Assembly (NCBI RefSeq): GCF_009834545.1
Contig: NZ_CP019427.1
Span: 2,672,001 to 2,736,000, forward strand
From: Pseudomonas sp. S04
GTDB lineage: Bacteria > Pseudomonadota > Gammaproteobacteria > Pseudomonadales > Pseudomonadaceae
Direction of reading: 5' to 3'
DNA: 64,000 bases
The notes beneath the pieces were generated by a model, which worked only from the letters and a program-made list of their open reading frames with translations, did no database searches and was not told where the DNA came from. The stretch's first letter is position 1, and each line of letters starts with the position of its first letter. Both the position numbers and the translations under genes were made by a program. Below, one piece after another: positions 44,918-54,280 of this stretch.

Positions 44918-46480
44918 ATGTTGGACGCCAATCTTAAAGCCCAGTTGAAGTCATACCTGGAACGGGTCACCCAGCCGATCGAGATCGTTGCCTCCCTCGA
45001 TGACGGTGCGAAATCCCAGGAAATGCTCGCATTGCTGCAAGACGTTGCCAGTCTTTCCAGCCAAATTACCTTGCTCGACAACGGTGCCGATGCACGCACG
45101 CCTTCGTTCTCGATCAACCGCCCAGGGGCCGATATCAGCCTGCGTTTTGCCGGCATCCCGATGGGCCACGAATTCACCTCCCTGGTGCTGGCCCTGCTGC
45201 AAGTCGGCGGCCACCCTTCGAAGGCCAGTGCCGAAGTGATCGAACAGATCCGCTCGCTCAAGGGTGAGTTCCACTTCGAGACCTACTTTTCGCTGTCCTG
45301 CCAGAACTGCCCGGACGTGGTCCAGGCGTTGAACCTGATGGCAGTGCTCAACCCCAATATTCATCACGTCGCCATCGACGGCGCGCTGTTCCAGGCCGAA
45401 GTCGACGAGCGCCAGATCATGGCCGTGCCCAGCGTTTACCTCAATGGTGTGAATTTCGGCCAGGGCCGCATGGGCCTGGAAGAAATCCTCGCGAAAATCG
45501 ACACCAGCGGCATTGAGCGCCAGGCCGAGAAAATCAGCGCCAAGCCAGCCTTTGATGTGTTGGTGGTGGGCGGTGGCCCAGCCGGCGCGTCGGCCGCGAT
45601 CTATGCGGCCCGTAAAGGCATTCGCACCGGCGTTGCCGCCGAGCGTTTCGGCGGTCAGGTGCTGGACACCATGGCGATTGAAAACTTCATTTCCGTACAG
45701 GAAACCGAAGGACCAAAACTGGCGGTGGCCCTGGAAGAACACGTCAAGCAGTACGACGTCGACATCATGAACCTGCAGCGGGCCGATGCCCTGGTGCCAG
45801 GCCAGAACGGCGAACCGCATCAGGTCAAATTCGCCAGTGGCGCTACCCTCAAGGCCAAGACGGTCATTCTGGCCACCGGCGCCCGTTGGCGCGAAATGAA
45901 CGTGCCGGGCGAACAGCAATACCGCAACAAGGGCGTGGCCTACTGCCCGCACTGCGACGGCCCCTTGTTCAAGGGCAAGCGCGTGGCCGTGATCGGCGGC
46001 GGCAACTCCGGGGTCGAGGCAGCCATTGACCTGGCAGGGATCGTTGCCCACGTGACACTGCTGGAATTTGACGTGCAGTTGCGCGCCGATGCGGTCTTGC
46101 AACGCAAGTTGCACAGCTTGCCGAACGTCACCGTGATCACCAGTGCGCAAACCACTGAAGTCACTGGCGACGGCCAGAAGGTCAACGGCTTGCGTTACAA
46201 GGATCGTCAGTCTGGTGAGACCTTGAATGTCGAGCTCGAAGGTATCTTCGTGCAGATCGGCCTGCTGCCTAATACCGATTGGCTCAAAGGCACTGTCGAG
46301 CTGTCACCACGAGGCGAGATCATCGTCGATAACCGCGGTGAAACCTCGATTCCCGGGGTGTTTGCCGCCGGTGACGTGACCACCGTGCCGTACAAGCAGA
46401 TCGTGATTGCAGTAGGCGAGGGCGCCAAGGCTTCGTTGAGCGCCTTCGACCACCTGATCCGCACCTCGGCCCCGGCTTAA
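44918..46480 (+). CDS. ahpF: Alkyl hydroperoxide reductase subunit F
   Basis: The 520-residue flavoprotein passes electrons from NADH to AhpC. It has the N-terminal tandem thioredoxin-like domain with SCQNCPD (about 129-132), FAD site [17 protein letters not shown], redox pair CPHCDG (about 345-348) and NAD site [17 protein letters not shown] precedes the ATG. Length and motifs are typical. Confidence 0.96.
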   Translation: MLDANLKAQLKSYLERVTQPIEIVASLDDGAKSQEMLALLQDVASLSSQITLLDNGADARTPSFSINRPGADISLRFAGIPMGHEFTSLVLALLQVGGHPSKASAEVIEQIRSLKGEFHFETYFSLSCQNCPDVVQALNLMAVLNPNIHHVAIDGALFQAEVDERQIMAVPSVYLNGVNFGQGRMGLEEILAKIDTSGIERQAEKISAKPAFDVLVVGGGPAGASAAIYAARKGIRTGVAAERFGGQVLDTMAIENFISVQETEGPKLAVALEEHVKQYDVDIMNLQRADALVPGQNGEPHQVKFASGATLKAKTVILATGARWREMNVPGEQQYRNKGVAYCPHCDGPLFKGKRVAVIGGGNSGVEAAIDLAGIVAHVTLLEFDVQLRADAVLQRKLHSLPNVTVITSAQTTEVTGDGQKVNGLRYKDRQSGETLNVELEGIFVQIGLLPNTDWLKGTVELSPRGEIIVDNRGETSIPGVFAAGDVTTVPYKQIVIAVGEGAKASLSAFDHLIRTSAPA

Positions 46481-46528
46481 ACCACAGCGCTGCCCCTCTG
46501 TCTTTTGCGAGTGAGCCCGTCCAAAATC

Positions 46529-47050
46529 GATGTTGCCTGACCCACTGCCATCGCGGGCAAGCCCGCTCCCACAGGTTTGATGTGGGTGTATACAAAATCT
46601 GTGAGCAACCAAGTTCACTGTAGGAGCGAGCTTGCTCGCGATGAGGCCAGCACAGCCAACATTGATGTTGCCTGACACACCGCCATCGCGGGCGAGCCCG
46701 CTCCCACAGGTTTGATGTGGGTGTATACAAAATCTGTGAGCAACCAAGTTCACTGTAGGAGCGAGCTTGCTCGCGATGAGGCCAGCACAGCCAACATTGA
46801 TGTTGCCTGACACACCGCCATCGCGGGCAAGCCCGCTCCCACAGGTTTGATGTGGTGTATACAGAATCTGTGAACAGCCAAAACCACTGTGGGAGCGGGC
46901 TTGATGTGGTGTATACAGAATCTGTGAGTAGCCAAAATCAGTGTGGGAGCGAGCGCCCGCTTGCGGCTTGCTCGCGATGAGGCCAGCTCACAGCCCGCGA
47001 TGGCGGCAGCCTCAATGTTGGATGTACCGACCTCCATCGCGAGCAGACTT
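46529..47050. repeat. Tandem REPIN array, 135-bp unit
   Basis: Two full copies of a 135-bp unit (46529-46663 and 46664-46798) differ at three positions, followed by a third, diverged partial copy from 46799. Each unit holds two opposed REP palindromes (CATCGCGGGCAAGCCCGCTCCCAC and TAGGAGCGAGCTTGCTCGCGATG) joined by a GTGTATACAAAATCTGTGAG linker. The third copy contains a 54-bp internal duplication of the linker (46847 and 46901). It fills the gap between ahpF and the glyoxalase gene; no gene is present. Confidence 0.88.
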
Positions 47051-47078
47051 CCCTTACACCCCATGCTTGAGCTTGTTC

Positions 47079-47606
47079 CTACGCCAGCAGTGGCGCTGGC
47101 TGGATGATTTCGACCCAATAGGCATCCGGGTCCTTGATGAAGGCCAGGCTCTTCATGCGGCCGTCATTCAGGCGTTTCTGGAAATCACAGCCCAGGGCTT
47201 CGAAGCGTTCACAGGCGGCGCGGATGTCCGGTACCGAAATGCAGATGTGGCCAAAACCGCGCGGGTCGGTGTTGCCATTGTGGTAGGCGAAATCCGGGTC
47301 GTTCTCAGTACCGTGGTTGTGGGTCAACTCGAGAATCCCCGGGATCGACTTCATCCACTCGGTACGAGCCGCCGCGTCGGCCGGGATCTGGTTTTTGTCG
47401 ACCAGGGCCAGGAAGTACAGGCTGAACTCGGCTTCCGGGAAATCGCGTTTTTCCACCAGGCTGAAGCCGAGGATACGAGTGTAGAAGTCCAGGGACTTGG
47501 TGATGTCCTTGACCCGCAGCATGGTGTGGTTGAACACAAATTGCTGGGTGGCAGTGTCAGGTTGGGCAGTGACGCCGGGGAAGGTGTTCAGGTCGTGCAG
47601 GCTCAT
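47079..47606 (-). CDS. gloA: Lactoylglutathione lyase (glyoxalase I), long form
   Basis: The 175-residue enzyme isomerises the methylglyoxal-glutathione adduct to S-lactoylglutathione. The metal site is spread over FNHTMLRVKD, ILELTHNHGTE, FGHICISV and YWVEIIQ. The internal insertions and length match the longer, zinc-type Pseudomonas and eukaryote-like form rather than the 130-residue nickel type. GGAGGG precedes the ATG; the frame upstream is not coding. Confidence 0.92.
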   Translation of the reverse strand: MSLHDLNTFPGVTAQPDTATQQFVFNHTMLRVKDITKSLDFYTRILGFSLVEKRDFPEAEFSLYFLALVDKNQIPADAAARTEWMKSIPGILELTHNHGTENDPDFAYHNGNTDPRGFGHICISVPDIRAACERFEALGCDFQKRLNDGRMKSLAFIKDPDAYWVEIIQPAPLLA

Positions 47607-47805
47607 GGGCCCTCCGGAAAATAAGTGGGGCAAACGACGCTCCAGCAGATAGAGCTGTCCTTGGGCTTGCGGTGCTCGAGGCTTCCATGCAGTGGGCCAA
47701 TGATACGCAAGGGGCGGTGCCGGGCCAATGCACAAAGCTCCGGCTATTGCCTGCGGGCCCGGTCGGGGTCAGACTTTGGGCCTTTCCTCGCCAGTGTCTT
47801 GCCTG

Positions 47806-48366
47806 ATGATCCGAACCATTCGATCCCTGTTGCTGTTAACCGGTCTGTTTGCCGCCGCTGCTGCTGCGCAACCCCAGCTCGCCGAGATCACCTGGCCTGA
47901 TGGATGGCAGGCCCAGGCCCTGGAGCCAGAAGCCGCGCCGGAACCCGCGCCGGAAACCGCGCCGAGCGAGGCGCCGGCGAAGGTTTCACGCCAGCGCGCA
48001 GTGAAAAACGATGAGAACGGTGACACGATACTGGTCATGGAGTTGACCATGACCCAGGTTGAGGTCGGGCATGTGGTCAACTTGCAGGGGGTGTTGCTGG
48101 AAATGCGCAAGTCGATCCAGAAGGACTTCTTTCAGGGCGGCTACCAGAGTGTGTGCAACAAGATTCATCCGGCTACATTGAGTCGCCTGGCTGCCCTGGA
48201 AACCACCTGTACCATTACCCAGAACGGGCGTCATGTATTGTCGCAAACACTAGTGGCCGCGGTAGAGGCAGATAAAGCCTATGTTTTTTCCTACGCCGGA
48301 CAAGCCGATGCGTACGCAGCAAGTCAGAAAGAAATACAGGCGCTGCGTGAAAGTTTGAAACTTTAG
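47806..48366 (+). CDS. Secreted conserved protein (DUF4946-like)
   Basis: The 186-residue product has a signal peptide (about 1-21, ending AAAAA), then a Pro/Ala/Glu-rich linker (residues 37-58) and a conserved domain with two Cys (SVCNKIHP and TTCTITQNG). I think it belongs to a Pseudomonas-specific DUF, probably DUF4946, but this is from memory. It is divergent from gloA. Function is unknown. Confidence 0.65.
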   Translation: MIRTIRSLLLLTGLFAAAAAAQPQLAEITWPDGWQAQALEPEAAPEPAPETAPSEAPAKVSRQRAVKNDENGDTILVMELTMTQVEVGHVVNLQGVLLEMRKSIQKDFFQGGYQSVCNKIHPATLSRLAALETTCTITQNGRHVLSQTLVAAVEADKAYVFSYAGQADAYAASQKEIQALRESLKL

Positions 48367-48514
48367 TTCCCGATTGCAGTGTTCACGACGCAATGGCGGG
48401 TGGCCAGTTCTTTGGCCGTAAGGACTAACTACAAAGTTAATTGTGTCGCCCCATGGTAGTTAGCGGTTTTTTTCGCTAGATCGGCGAGCTTCGTTACTTA
48501 AAATTCGTGTGGCA

Positions 48515-48522
48515 TAAAAAAA
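48515..48522. repeat. Left target-site duplication of the IS
   Basis: TAAAAAAA directly left of the element is repeated at 49831-49838. An 8-bp duplication is normal for ISL3-family elements. Because the sequence is nearly homopolymeric, chance agreement cannot be fully excluded. Confidence 0.75.
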
Positions 48523-49830
48523 GGTTCTTCACGGATTACCGGGAAAGACGCTCTTGATCTTCATGAAAAAGAATTCGCTGTCCCGGTAACCGTACGCCAT
48601 CCGCTTGATGACCTTTATTCGATTGTTTATTCCTTCCAACTGACCGGTGTGCATCGGCCAGCGAACCCGGCTGACGATGCCCCGCCAGTAACCCTTTAGC
48701 CGTTTGGCGAACTGGATCAGAGCTGGTATTTCGCTTTCGTGCGCATGGCGCAGCCATTGCTTCCAGGCCGATCGCCAACCCCAGGCAGTACTCGGGGTCC
48801 AGAGTGTTTTGAGTTCAGCCTTCATCAAGTAGACCGTCATCAACGCTTGGTTGGCCGCCAGTAGATCCTCCAGGCGGACCTGTTGTTCCGGCGTTTTCAA
48901 GTTCTGCGGATTGCGCAGCAACAGCCATCGCGCCTGCTTGATGACCTTGCGGGCAGGCTTGTCGTGACGCAACCGGTTAGCCTCGTCGACGCGGACCCGA
49001 TCAATCACCTCTCGGCCATATTTGGCCACCACATGGAAGAGGTCGTAGACCACTCGCGCGTTGGGACAGTGCTGACGAACCTCCAGGTCAAAAGCGGTGT
49101 TCATGTCCATCGCCACCGCTTCGATTCGAGCACAACCCTCTGGCCCCAGTTCTTCGAAGAAAGGCCTGATCGCTGCTCGGCTGCGACCTTCACCGATCCA
49201 CAGCACTCGTCGTGTATCCGCATCCAGCACCACGCTGGCGTAACGATGACCTTTGAACAGGGCGAACTCGTCCATCACCAGACGTCGCGGTTGCGCCTTT
49301 GGCAAAACGCTCAACGCCGCTTGCAAGGCTCGACGCTCCAGCAACCGAACGGTGTCCCAGTGCAGCCCAAACAGTTGAGCCACGTGCAGTGTGGGAAGGC
49401 GCTCGCAGGCTTGAATGACCGCCTCGGCCAGACGCCGCGTCATGCGGGCATAGCGGTCCAGCCAACTGACGGCCTCCATACGTTTACCGCAGTCACGACA
49501 GCCAACACGCCTGAGCAACACGCTGAGGCGCACCGCACGGCCGAGAATCGGTAAATCGCGGACGGTCCGCTCGCAATACTCATGCGTGGTTGAACAGGGT
49601 TTTTGGCAGCCGCTACAGGAAGGGAACCGGGTGGCGTGGGGAATCAGGTCGATCTGAAGCGCGTCGCCATCAGGCTTGATGGTGACGACAGAAAAGCCCT
49701 CCCAAAAAGGAAGGAAAGTATTAATATCGCGCATAAGAACGCCGTTTTGTTAGATGTGTTTGCTCGCACGAACATCATCAATCAAATCGGCGTTCTTGTT
49801 TCTGTGTTTCCCGGGATTCCGTGAAGAACC
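48523..49830 (-). mobile_element. ISL3-family insertion sequence, 1308 bp, intact
   Basis: The element is bounded by imperfect inverted repeats of about 24 bp: GGTTCTTCACGGA at 48523-48535 is matched at 49818-49830, and after two mismatches the repeat resumes with CCGGGAAA. It is flanked by 8-bp TAAAAAAA duplications and holds one full-length transposase gene. It looks recently inserted and complete. Confidence 0.9.
48529..49734 (-). CDS. ISL3 family transposase
   Basis: The 401-residue transposase has an N-terminal Cys-rich zinc-binding region (CSGCQKPC and CRDCGKRM), a helix-turn-helix, and a DDE catalytic core with LVMDEFALFKG and AVAMDMNTAFDLEV, ending in the MHTGQLEGINNRIKVIKRMAYGYRD segment with the family Glu. 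It is uninterrupted and starts close to the right inverted repeat. Confidence 0.93.
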   Translation of the reverse strand: MRDINTFLPFWEGFSVVTIKPDGDALQIDLIPHATRFPSCSGCQKPCSTTHEYCERTVRDLPILGRAVRLSVLLRRVGCRDCGKRMEAVSWLDRYARMTRRLAEAVIQACERLPTLHVAQLFGLHWDTVRLLERRALQAALSVLPKAQPRRLVMDEFALFKGHRYASVVLDADTRRVLWIGEGRSRAAIRPFFEELGPEGCARIEAVAMDMNTAFDLEVRQHCPNARVVYDLFHVVAKYGREVIDRVRVDEANRLRHDKPARKVIKQARWLLLRNPQNLKTPEQQVRLEDLLAANQALMTVYLMKAELKTLWTPSTAWGWRSAWKQWLRHAHESEIPALIQFAKRLKGYWRGIVSRVRWPMHTGQLEGINNRIKVIKRMAYGYRDSEFFFMKIKSVFPGNP

Positions 49831-49861
49831 TAAAAAAAGCCCTGCGTTGGCAGGGCTTTTC
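49831..49861 (-). terminator. Intrinsic terminator of the mvaT/mvaU-like gene, IS junction
   Basis: On the minus strand AGCCCTGC (49857-49850) pairs with GCAGGGCT (49845-49838), followed by seven T (the A-run at 49832-49838). The IS lies immediately beyond, and the duplication has left the T-tract intact on this side. Confidence 0.82.
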
Positions 49862-49880
49862 AAGGTGAGGTTCATGGCCC

Positions 49881-50243
49881 TCAAGCACGCAGCCAGGAAT
49901 CAACGGTGCTGGCGCCGTATTGTTCCTTCCAGGCTTTCAGGCCGCGGTGATTGCCGCCTTTGGTTTCGATCAGTTCGCCAGTGTGCGGGTTTTGGTACAC
50001 CTTGACCACGCGGGCGCGGCGGGTCTTGGGTGCCGCGGCTGGCTGCAGGCTAGCCTTGGCGTTGGGGTCGAGGATGGCGATAATGTCGCGCAGGCTCTTG
50101 CCATAGGTTTTCATCAAGCCCTGAAGCTTCTCTTCGAATTCGATTTCTTTCTTCAGCCCGGCGTCGTTCTTCAGTGATTCCAGCTGCGCAAGCTGCTCTT
50201 GAAGGGCCTTTTCAGCTGCACGAAATTCAGCGAGTCTGGACAA
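49881..50243 (-). CDS. MvaT/MvaU-type H-NS-like nucleoid protein
   Basis: The 120-residue xenogeneic silencer has an N-terminal coiled coil (LSRLAEFRAAEKALQEQLAQ), the family core EFEEKLQGLMKTYGKSLRDIIAILDP and a C-terminal AT-hook-like DNA-binding domain (VKVYQNPHTGELIETKGGNHRGLKAWK). I use the TTG start because GGAG lies eight bases upstream and family members begin at this point. It binds AT-rich DNA and represses acquired genes. The IS sits at its terminator. Confidence 0.92.
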   Translation of the reverse strand: MSRLAEFRAAEKALQEQLAQLESLKNDAGLKKEIEFEEKLQGLMKTYGKSLRDIIAILDPNAKASLQPAAAPKTRRARVVKVYQNPHTGELIETKGGNHRGLKAWKEQYGASTVDSWLRA

Positions 50244-50465
50244 TATCTTTACTCCAATAGTGTGTTTGGCTGAGACCAACCGCAAACAAAGCTATAAGCC
50301 AAGAGCCTTGAAGCGACTCGGTGAGAGTGGCGCACCTGGCAATCTTGCGCAGGCAGGAAAAATTGTAGTAGTTAATTCACTCCGAGTAAATCATGTCTTT
50401 TTATTTATGTAACGCAGCTCCGCTGTTTGATGCAATTTGGTGCGCCGACCGCTCAGTAATGGTTT

Positions 50466-52025
50466 TTACAGGGCGTTTTGCTCAACCGCCAAGTGTTTGT
50501 TCAGTTCGATAATGAATTCGCCAGCGGGCATCGGTCGGCCATACAGGTAGCCCTGCAGGAAGTTCACCCCATGACCTGCAAGATATTCACTCTGTTCTAG
50601 TGTTTCGACCCCTTCGGCGACTATCCCCAAGTCGAGTTTGCCGGAGAGTTCGATGATGCTGTCCAGAATATGCCGCGACAGCGCGTCCACGCCGATCATT
50701 GCGACAAAACTCTGGTCGATTTTCAGGAAGTCCACATTGAACTGGCGCAAGTAACCCAGGCTGGAGTGGCCGGTACCAAAATCATCGATGGCGATCATCA
50801 CGCCCAGTCCATGCAACTGTTCGAACAGTTGGTGGGTGATGGCCGTGGGTTCGATCAGCTCGCGTTCGGTGAGCTCCAGGACCAGCGCGACCTTGCCGGG
50901 CGGGAAAGCCGCCAGGAACTCGCGGCAGTCAGCCACCAGGTCAAGGTCCTGGCAATGGCTGGCGGTGATGTTGATGCCGATATGAAAGCGTTCGCCGAAA
51001 TGACGGGCCTGCGGGCCGAGCACTGCGGCGGTCTGCTGCATCAACGAGCGCGTCATCGGCACGATCAGCCCCGAGTGCTCGGCAAAGGGAATGAACAGGT
51101 CCGGGCGTACCAGGCCATCCTTGGGGTGGTTCCAGCGCATCAGCACCTCGGTGCCGGCCCAACCCTTGCTGTCACCATGCACCACCGGTTGAAAGTACGG
51201 CACAAACTCCCTGGCCTCCATGGCCCGCTGCAACTCCAGGCTGGGTGATGTCGAGCGTTTTTGCAGCCAGTGGGCGAGGGTGCCGGCGATGGCGCCAAAA
51301 AATATCAGCAGGCTGAACAGTGGTGGGTACTCGCTGACCATGTAGCGCCAGGTTTCCCCCTCGGGGAATCCGGCCTCCACTTTAAAGGCATAGCGTGACG
51401 ATTCCAGGTAATTGCGTGCCACCGGCAGTTCGGGCAGGGCGCCCTCATGGACCTGGCCGTCGGCCGACAACCAATTGTCACCGACCTGCAGCAACAACAG
51501 GGTCTGGCGCCCGATCAGGCGCAGCACGTTGCTCAGGTGGTAGCCATCGAGCGTGGTCAGTGCGCCTTGTCGGCCCTCGCTCTGGCGGAACACCAACAGG
51601 GCGGTGTTGGGCGTTACCGGATTGCCGTTCATCAACCACAACTTGCCGTGGGTGTACTCGCCCGGGTCGACCTTCTCCTCGAACTCGCCAAACAACGAGC
51701 TGCAGTACAGATTGTTGTCCCACACCAGGTTGGTGGAGCGCACGAAGGGCCGGCGGGTCACTTGCTCACGCAGGGCCAGCTTGACGTCCGCACAGGGCTG
51801 CCCGGCCAGCGGCAGCAGGAGCTGGGCCGCGTGGGCGGTGTTGTCGAGCATCAGGTCAAACTGGCGAACGGCTTCCTCGGCGGTCTGGTGCGTGCTCTGG
51901 CTCAGTCGGCTTTCGGCTTGCATGTACAAAATGGCGCCGCCCAGCACCACGGGCACCAGGGCCACCAGCACGGTGATGGCGTTACGGTAGGCGCTTTTAC
52001 GCCGGCGCTTTAAGGTCAATGGCAT
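50466..52025 (-). CDS. c-di-GMP phosphodiesterase with periplasmic CSS-motif sensor
   Basis: The 519-residue membrane protein has a helix at about 18-36, a periplasmic domain holding the CSS motif (NLYCSSLFG), a second helix at about 235-255 and a cytoplasmic EAL domain. Catalytic segments are TEVLMRWNHP (EVL in place of EAL), ITASHC, LELTERELIE, IDDFGTGHSSL and IVAEGVET. CSS-EAL enzymes are controlled by periplasmic thiol redox state. It would lower c-di-GMP. The start after a weak AGG is less certain; upstream ATGs exist. Confidence 0.88.
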   Translation of the reverse strand: MPLTLKRRRKSAYRNAITVLVALVPVVLGGAILYMQAESRLSQSTHQTAEEAVRQFDLMLDNTAHAAQLLLPLAGQPCADVKLALREQVTRRPFVRSTNLVWDNNLYCSSLFGEFEEKVDPGEYTHGKLWLMNGNPVTPNTALLVFRQSEGRQGALTTLDGYHLSNVLRLIGRQTLLLLQVGDNWLSADGQVHEGALPELPVARNYLESSRYAFKVEAGFPEGETWRYMVSEYPPLFSLLIFFGAIAGTLAHWLQKRSTSPSLELQRAMEAREFVPYFQPVVHGDSKGWAGTEVLMRWNHPKDGLVRPDLFIPFAEHSGLIVPMTRSLMQQTAAVLGPQARHFGERFHIGINITASHCQDLDLVADCREFLAAFPPGKVALVLELTERELIEPTAITHQLFEQLHGLGVMIAIDDFGTGHSSLGYLRQFNVDFLKIDQSFVAMIGVDALSRHILDSIIELSGKLDLGIVAEGVETLEQSEYLAGHGVNFLQGYLYGRPMPAGEFIIELNKHLAVEQNAL

Positions 52026-52140
52026 TGGGCAAACCTGGGACTGCGGGGATGGGCTCTCAAATGCAGGTGCGGCAACGCCTTGCCTTCCATGAAGAGATTG
52101 CATAGCGGGGATGATAGATGGCACTGGGCGATTGTGTTGT

Positions 52141-53013
52141 TCAACTCAAGGACAATCCCGTTGCCAGTTTGATGAACGCCAGGGTGGCGGGCGAGCATTG
52201 GCGTTGATCCAGCACCGCCAGACCCACCTGGCGCTTGACCATCGGAGACAGCGGCCGCTTCACGTAATGCGCCTGCGGGGTGTCGGGTAGCGAGCGTTCG
52301 GCAACCAGGGTCAGTGCTTCACCCCGACTCACGGTTGCCAGGGTGCTGAGCAATTGCGAACAGCGATAACGGATGTCGGGGCTCAGCCGTGCCGCGCTGA
52401 ACAGGCGTGTCACCAGTTCTGCAGAACCGGCCTCGGTGAGGATGAACGGATCGTCGCACAGCTCGCGCAGCGTCAGGCTGTCACGGCGGGCCAGGGCATG
52501 TCCGACGGGGATAAGCGCGACCATCTGGTCCTCGACCAAGGGGAAGGTGTCGAAACGCTCTTCGGGCAGCACCACGAAACCGACATCGATCCGCCGCTCA
52601 TCCAGCCACTGCAACACCTGCCGGTCGGGGCCTTCATCGATGTGCACCTCGATACCGGGATAGGCCGCCCGGTACTGCGGCAGGATTTTCGGCAGCAGGC
52701 CGATCGACGCCGTCGGGCCAAAAGAACCGATGCGCAGCGTGCCACTTTTCATTCCGCGGGCGTCGGCGGCCTCCTGGCGCAGGGTGCTGGCGAGGCCGAG
52801 CATGGCGCGGGCACGCACCAGTAACTGCTGGCCGATGTCGCTGAGTTCGACCTGGGACTGCTGGCGCCTGAGCAGCTCGACACCCAGTTCCTGCTCCAGG
52901 GCCTTGATGGCATGGGACACCGCCGACTGGCTGATGCCCAGGCGGTGGGCTGCGCTGGTGAAGCCTTGCAGCTCGGCGACCAGGGAAAAGATCTCGAGTT
53001 GGCTCAGGGTCAT
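52141..53013 (-). CDS. LysR family transcriptional regulator
   Basis: The 290-residue protein has the LysR winged helix (LVAELQGFTSAAHRLGISQSAVSHAIKALE, quoted in part) and a periplasmic-binding-like effector domain. It is divergent from an EamA-family exporter 79 bp away and probably controls it. Effector unknown. Length is typical. Confidence 0.9.
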   Translation of the reverse strand: MTLSQLEIFSLVAELQGFTSAAHRLGISQSAVSHAIKALEQELGVELLRRQQSQVELSDIGQQLLVRARAMLGLASTLRQEAADARGMKSGTLRIGSFGPTASIGLLPKILPQYRAAYPGIEVHIDEGPDRQVLQWLDERRIDVGFVVLPEERFDTFPLVEDQMVALIPVGHALARRDSLTLRELCDDPFILTEAGSAELVTRLFSAARLSPDIRYRCSQLLSTLATVSRGEALTLVAERSLPDTPQAHYVKRPLSPMVKRQVGLAVLDQRQCSPATLAFIKLATGLSLS

Positions 53014-53091
53014 GAGTAAAGACTCATTTTACGATGATCGATCATGACGGGAAGAATAAGCCATCAACCCTGTCATGTCCCAGGAGCCTGC

Positions 53092-54033
53092 ATGAAAAGT
53101 CTTGTCCAGAGTGGTTGGCGTGGTGCGGATGTCCCGGTGTACCTGAAGCTCGCCAGCGTCACCATGCTCTGGGGCGGAACTTTTGTCGCCGGACGCTACC
53201 TGGCGGGTTCGCTGAGCCCATTGTTTGCCGCGAGTTTGCGCTTTGCGCTGGCGAGCCTGGCGCTGCTGCTGTTCATGGGGTTGGCCCGCATCCCCCTGGC
53301 TCGGCCGAGCGGCCGGCAATGGCTGCAATTGGGACTGTTGGGGTTCTTCGGCATCTACGTCTACAACCTGTGTTTCTTTTACGGTCTGCAGTATATCCAC
53401 GCGTCCCGCGCATCGCTGATTGTCGCCTTGAACCCGGCAGTGATCGGGCTGGCGTCCTGGTTGCTGTTCAAGGAGCGCCTTAGTGCCAGCAAGGTCGTCG
53501 GCATCCTCCTGTGTCTCGGCGGTGCGGGGCTGGTGATCGTCAGTGGCGATCAGTCGGTGTTCACCGGCGGGGCTTGGCTTGGCGACCTGCTGCTGCTCGG
53601 CTGCGTGCTGGGCTGGGGTGTCTATTCGTTGTTCTCCAGGGGGCTGAACCAAGCGCTGGGCCCGCTGCACACCGTGACTTACTCGGTGGTCCTGGGCACC
53701 TTGATGTTATGGCTGACCTGCGCGGTGCGCGGCGAAGTCCAGTGGCAGGTCCTTGCGCAGTTGCCCCCGGGGCAAGTGATCAGCCTGCTGTACTTGGGTG
53801 TGCTGGGTTCGGCGCTGGCCTATATCTGGTATTACGACGGCATTCGCCGGATTGGCGCCACCCGCAGTGGCGCGTTTATCGCGTTGAACCCACTGACCGC
53901 GGTGATCCTCGGCGCGCTGCTGCTCGGCGAACCGATGACGGGTGCGATGTACCTGGGCGGGGCGGTCATCCTGCTGGGTATCTACCTGTGCAACAAAGCC
54001 TTTGCAGCGACGGCAAAAAGGCGGATTTTATAG
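53092..54033 (+). CDS. EamA/DMT family transporter
   Basis: The 313-residue inner-membrane protein has ten hydrophobic helices in two EamA repeats, with WGGTFVAGRYLAG in helix 1 and LNPAVIGLASWLLFKERL and LNPLTAVILGALLLGEPM closing the halves. Members export amino acids or metabolites. I start it at MKSLVQSGW after CAGGAG; an ATG 16 codons upstream lacks a site. It is divergent from the LysR gene. Confidence 0.85.
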   Translation: MKSLVQSGWRGADVPVYLKLASVTMLWGGTFVAGRYLAGSLSPLFAASLRFALASLALLLFMGLARIPLARPSGRQWLQLGLLGFFGIYVYNLCFFYGLQYIHASRASLIVALNPAVIGLASWLLFKERLSASKVVGILLCLGGAGLVIVSGDQSVFTGGAWLGDLLLLGCVLGWGVYSLFSRGLNQALGPLHTVTYSVVLGTLMLWLTCAVRGEVQWQVLAQLPPGQVISLLYLGVLGSALAYIWYYDGIRRIGATRSGAFIALNPLTAVILGALLLGEPMTGAMYLGGAVILLGIYLCNKAFAATAKRRIL

Positions 54034-54280
54034 AGAAGGCGGACAAATTGTTTTACGCTGTGTAGAATCGGTTTACGCATATAAGAATAAGTCTTCTGAC
54101 AGCAGAAGCCTCGCCCACAAAAGCCTTGGGTCGACAATGAAGATATTTGGGTTCCAATTGATCTACGGTGATTTTCTCGCCCGCAGTGTGCGAGGCATCT
54201 CCTGCGCGCCACCCGCGCGTCTCAGCAGTGCTCACGACTAACGATCAGTTAATTATTAAAAGCATGATGAGGCGTCAACC

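Noticed and set aside
44951..46150. A 399-codon frame antisense to ahpF
   Set aside because: AhpF is certain on the other strand; the antisense product lacks any domain pattern.
46529..47050. Possible CRISPR array because of regular repeats
   Set aside because: The 135-bp period, near-identical 'spacers' and internal REP palindromes show a tandem REPIN, not a CRISPR.
54120..54240. Short frame starting ATGAAGATATTTGG ahead of hpd
   Set aside because: Only about 34 residues, no hydrophobic or domain pattern; more likely leader DNA of hpd.
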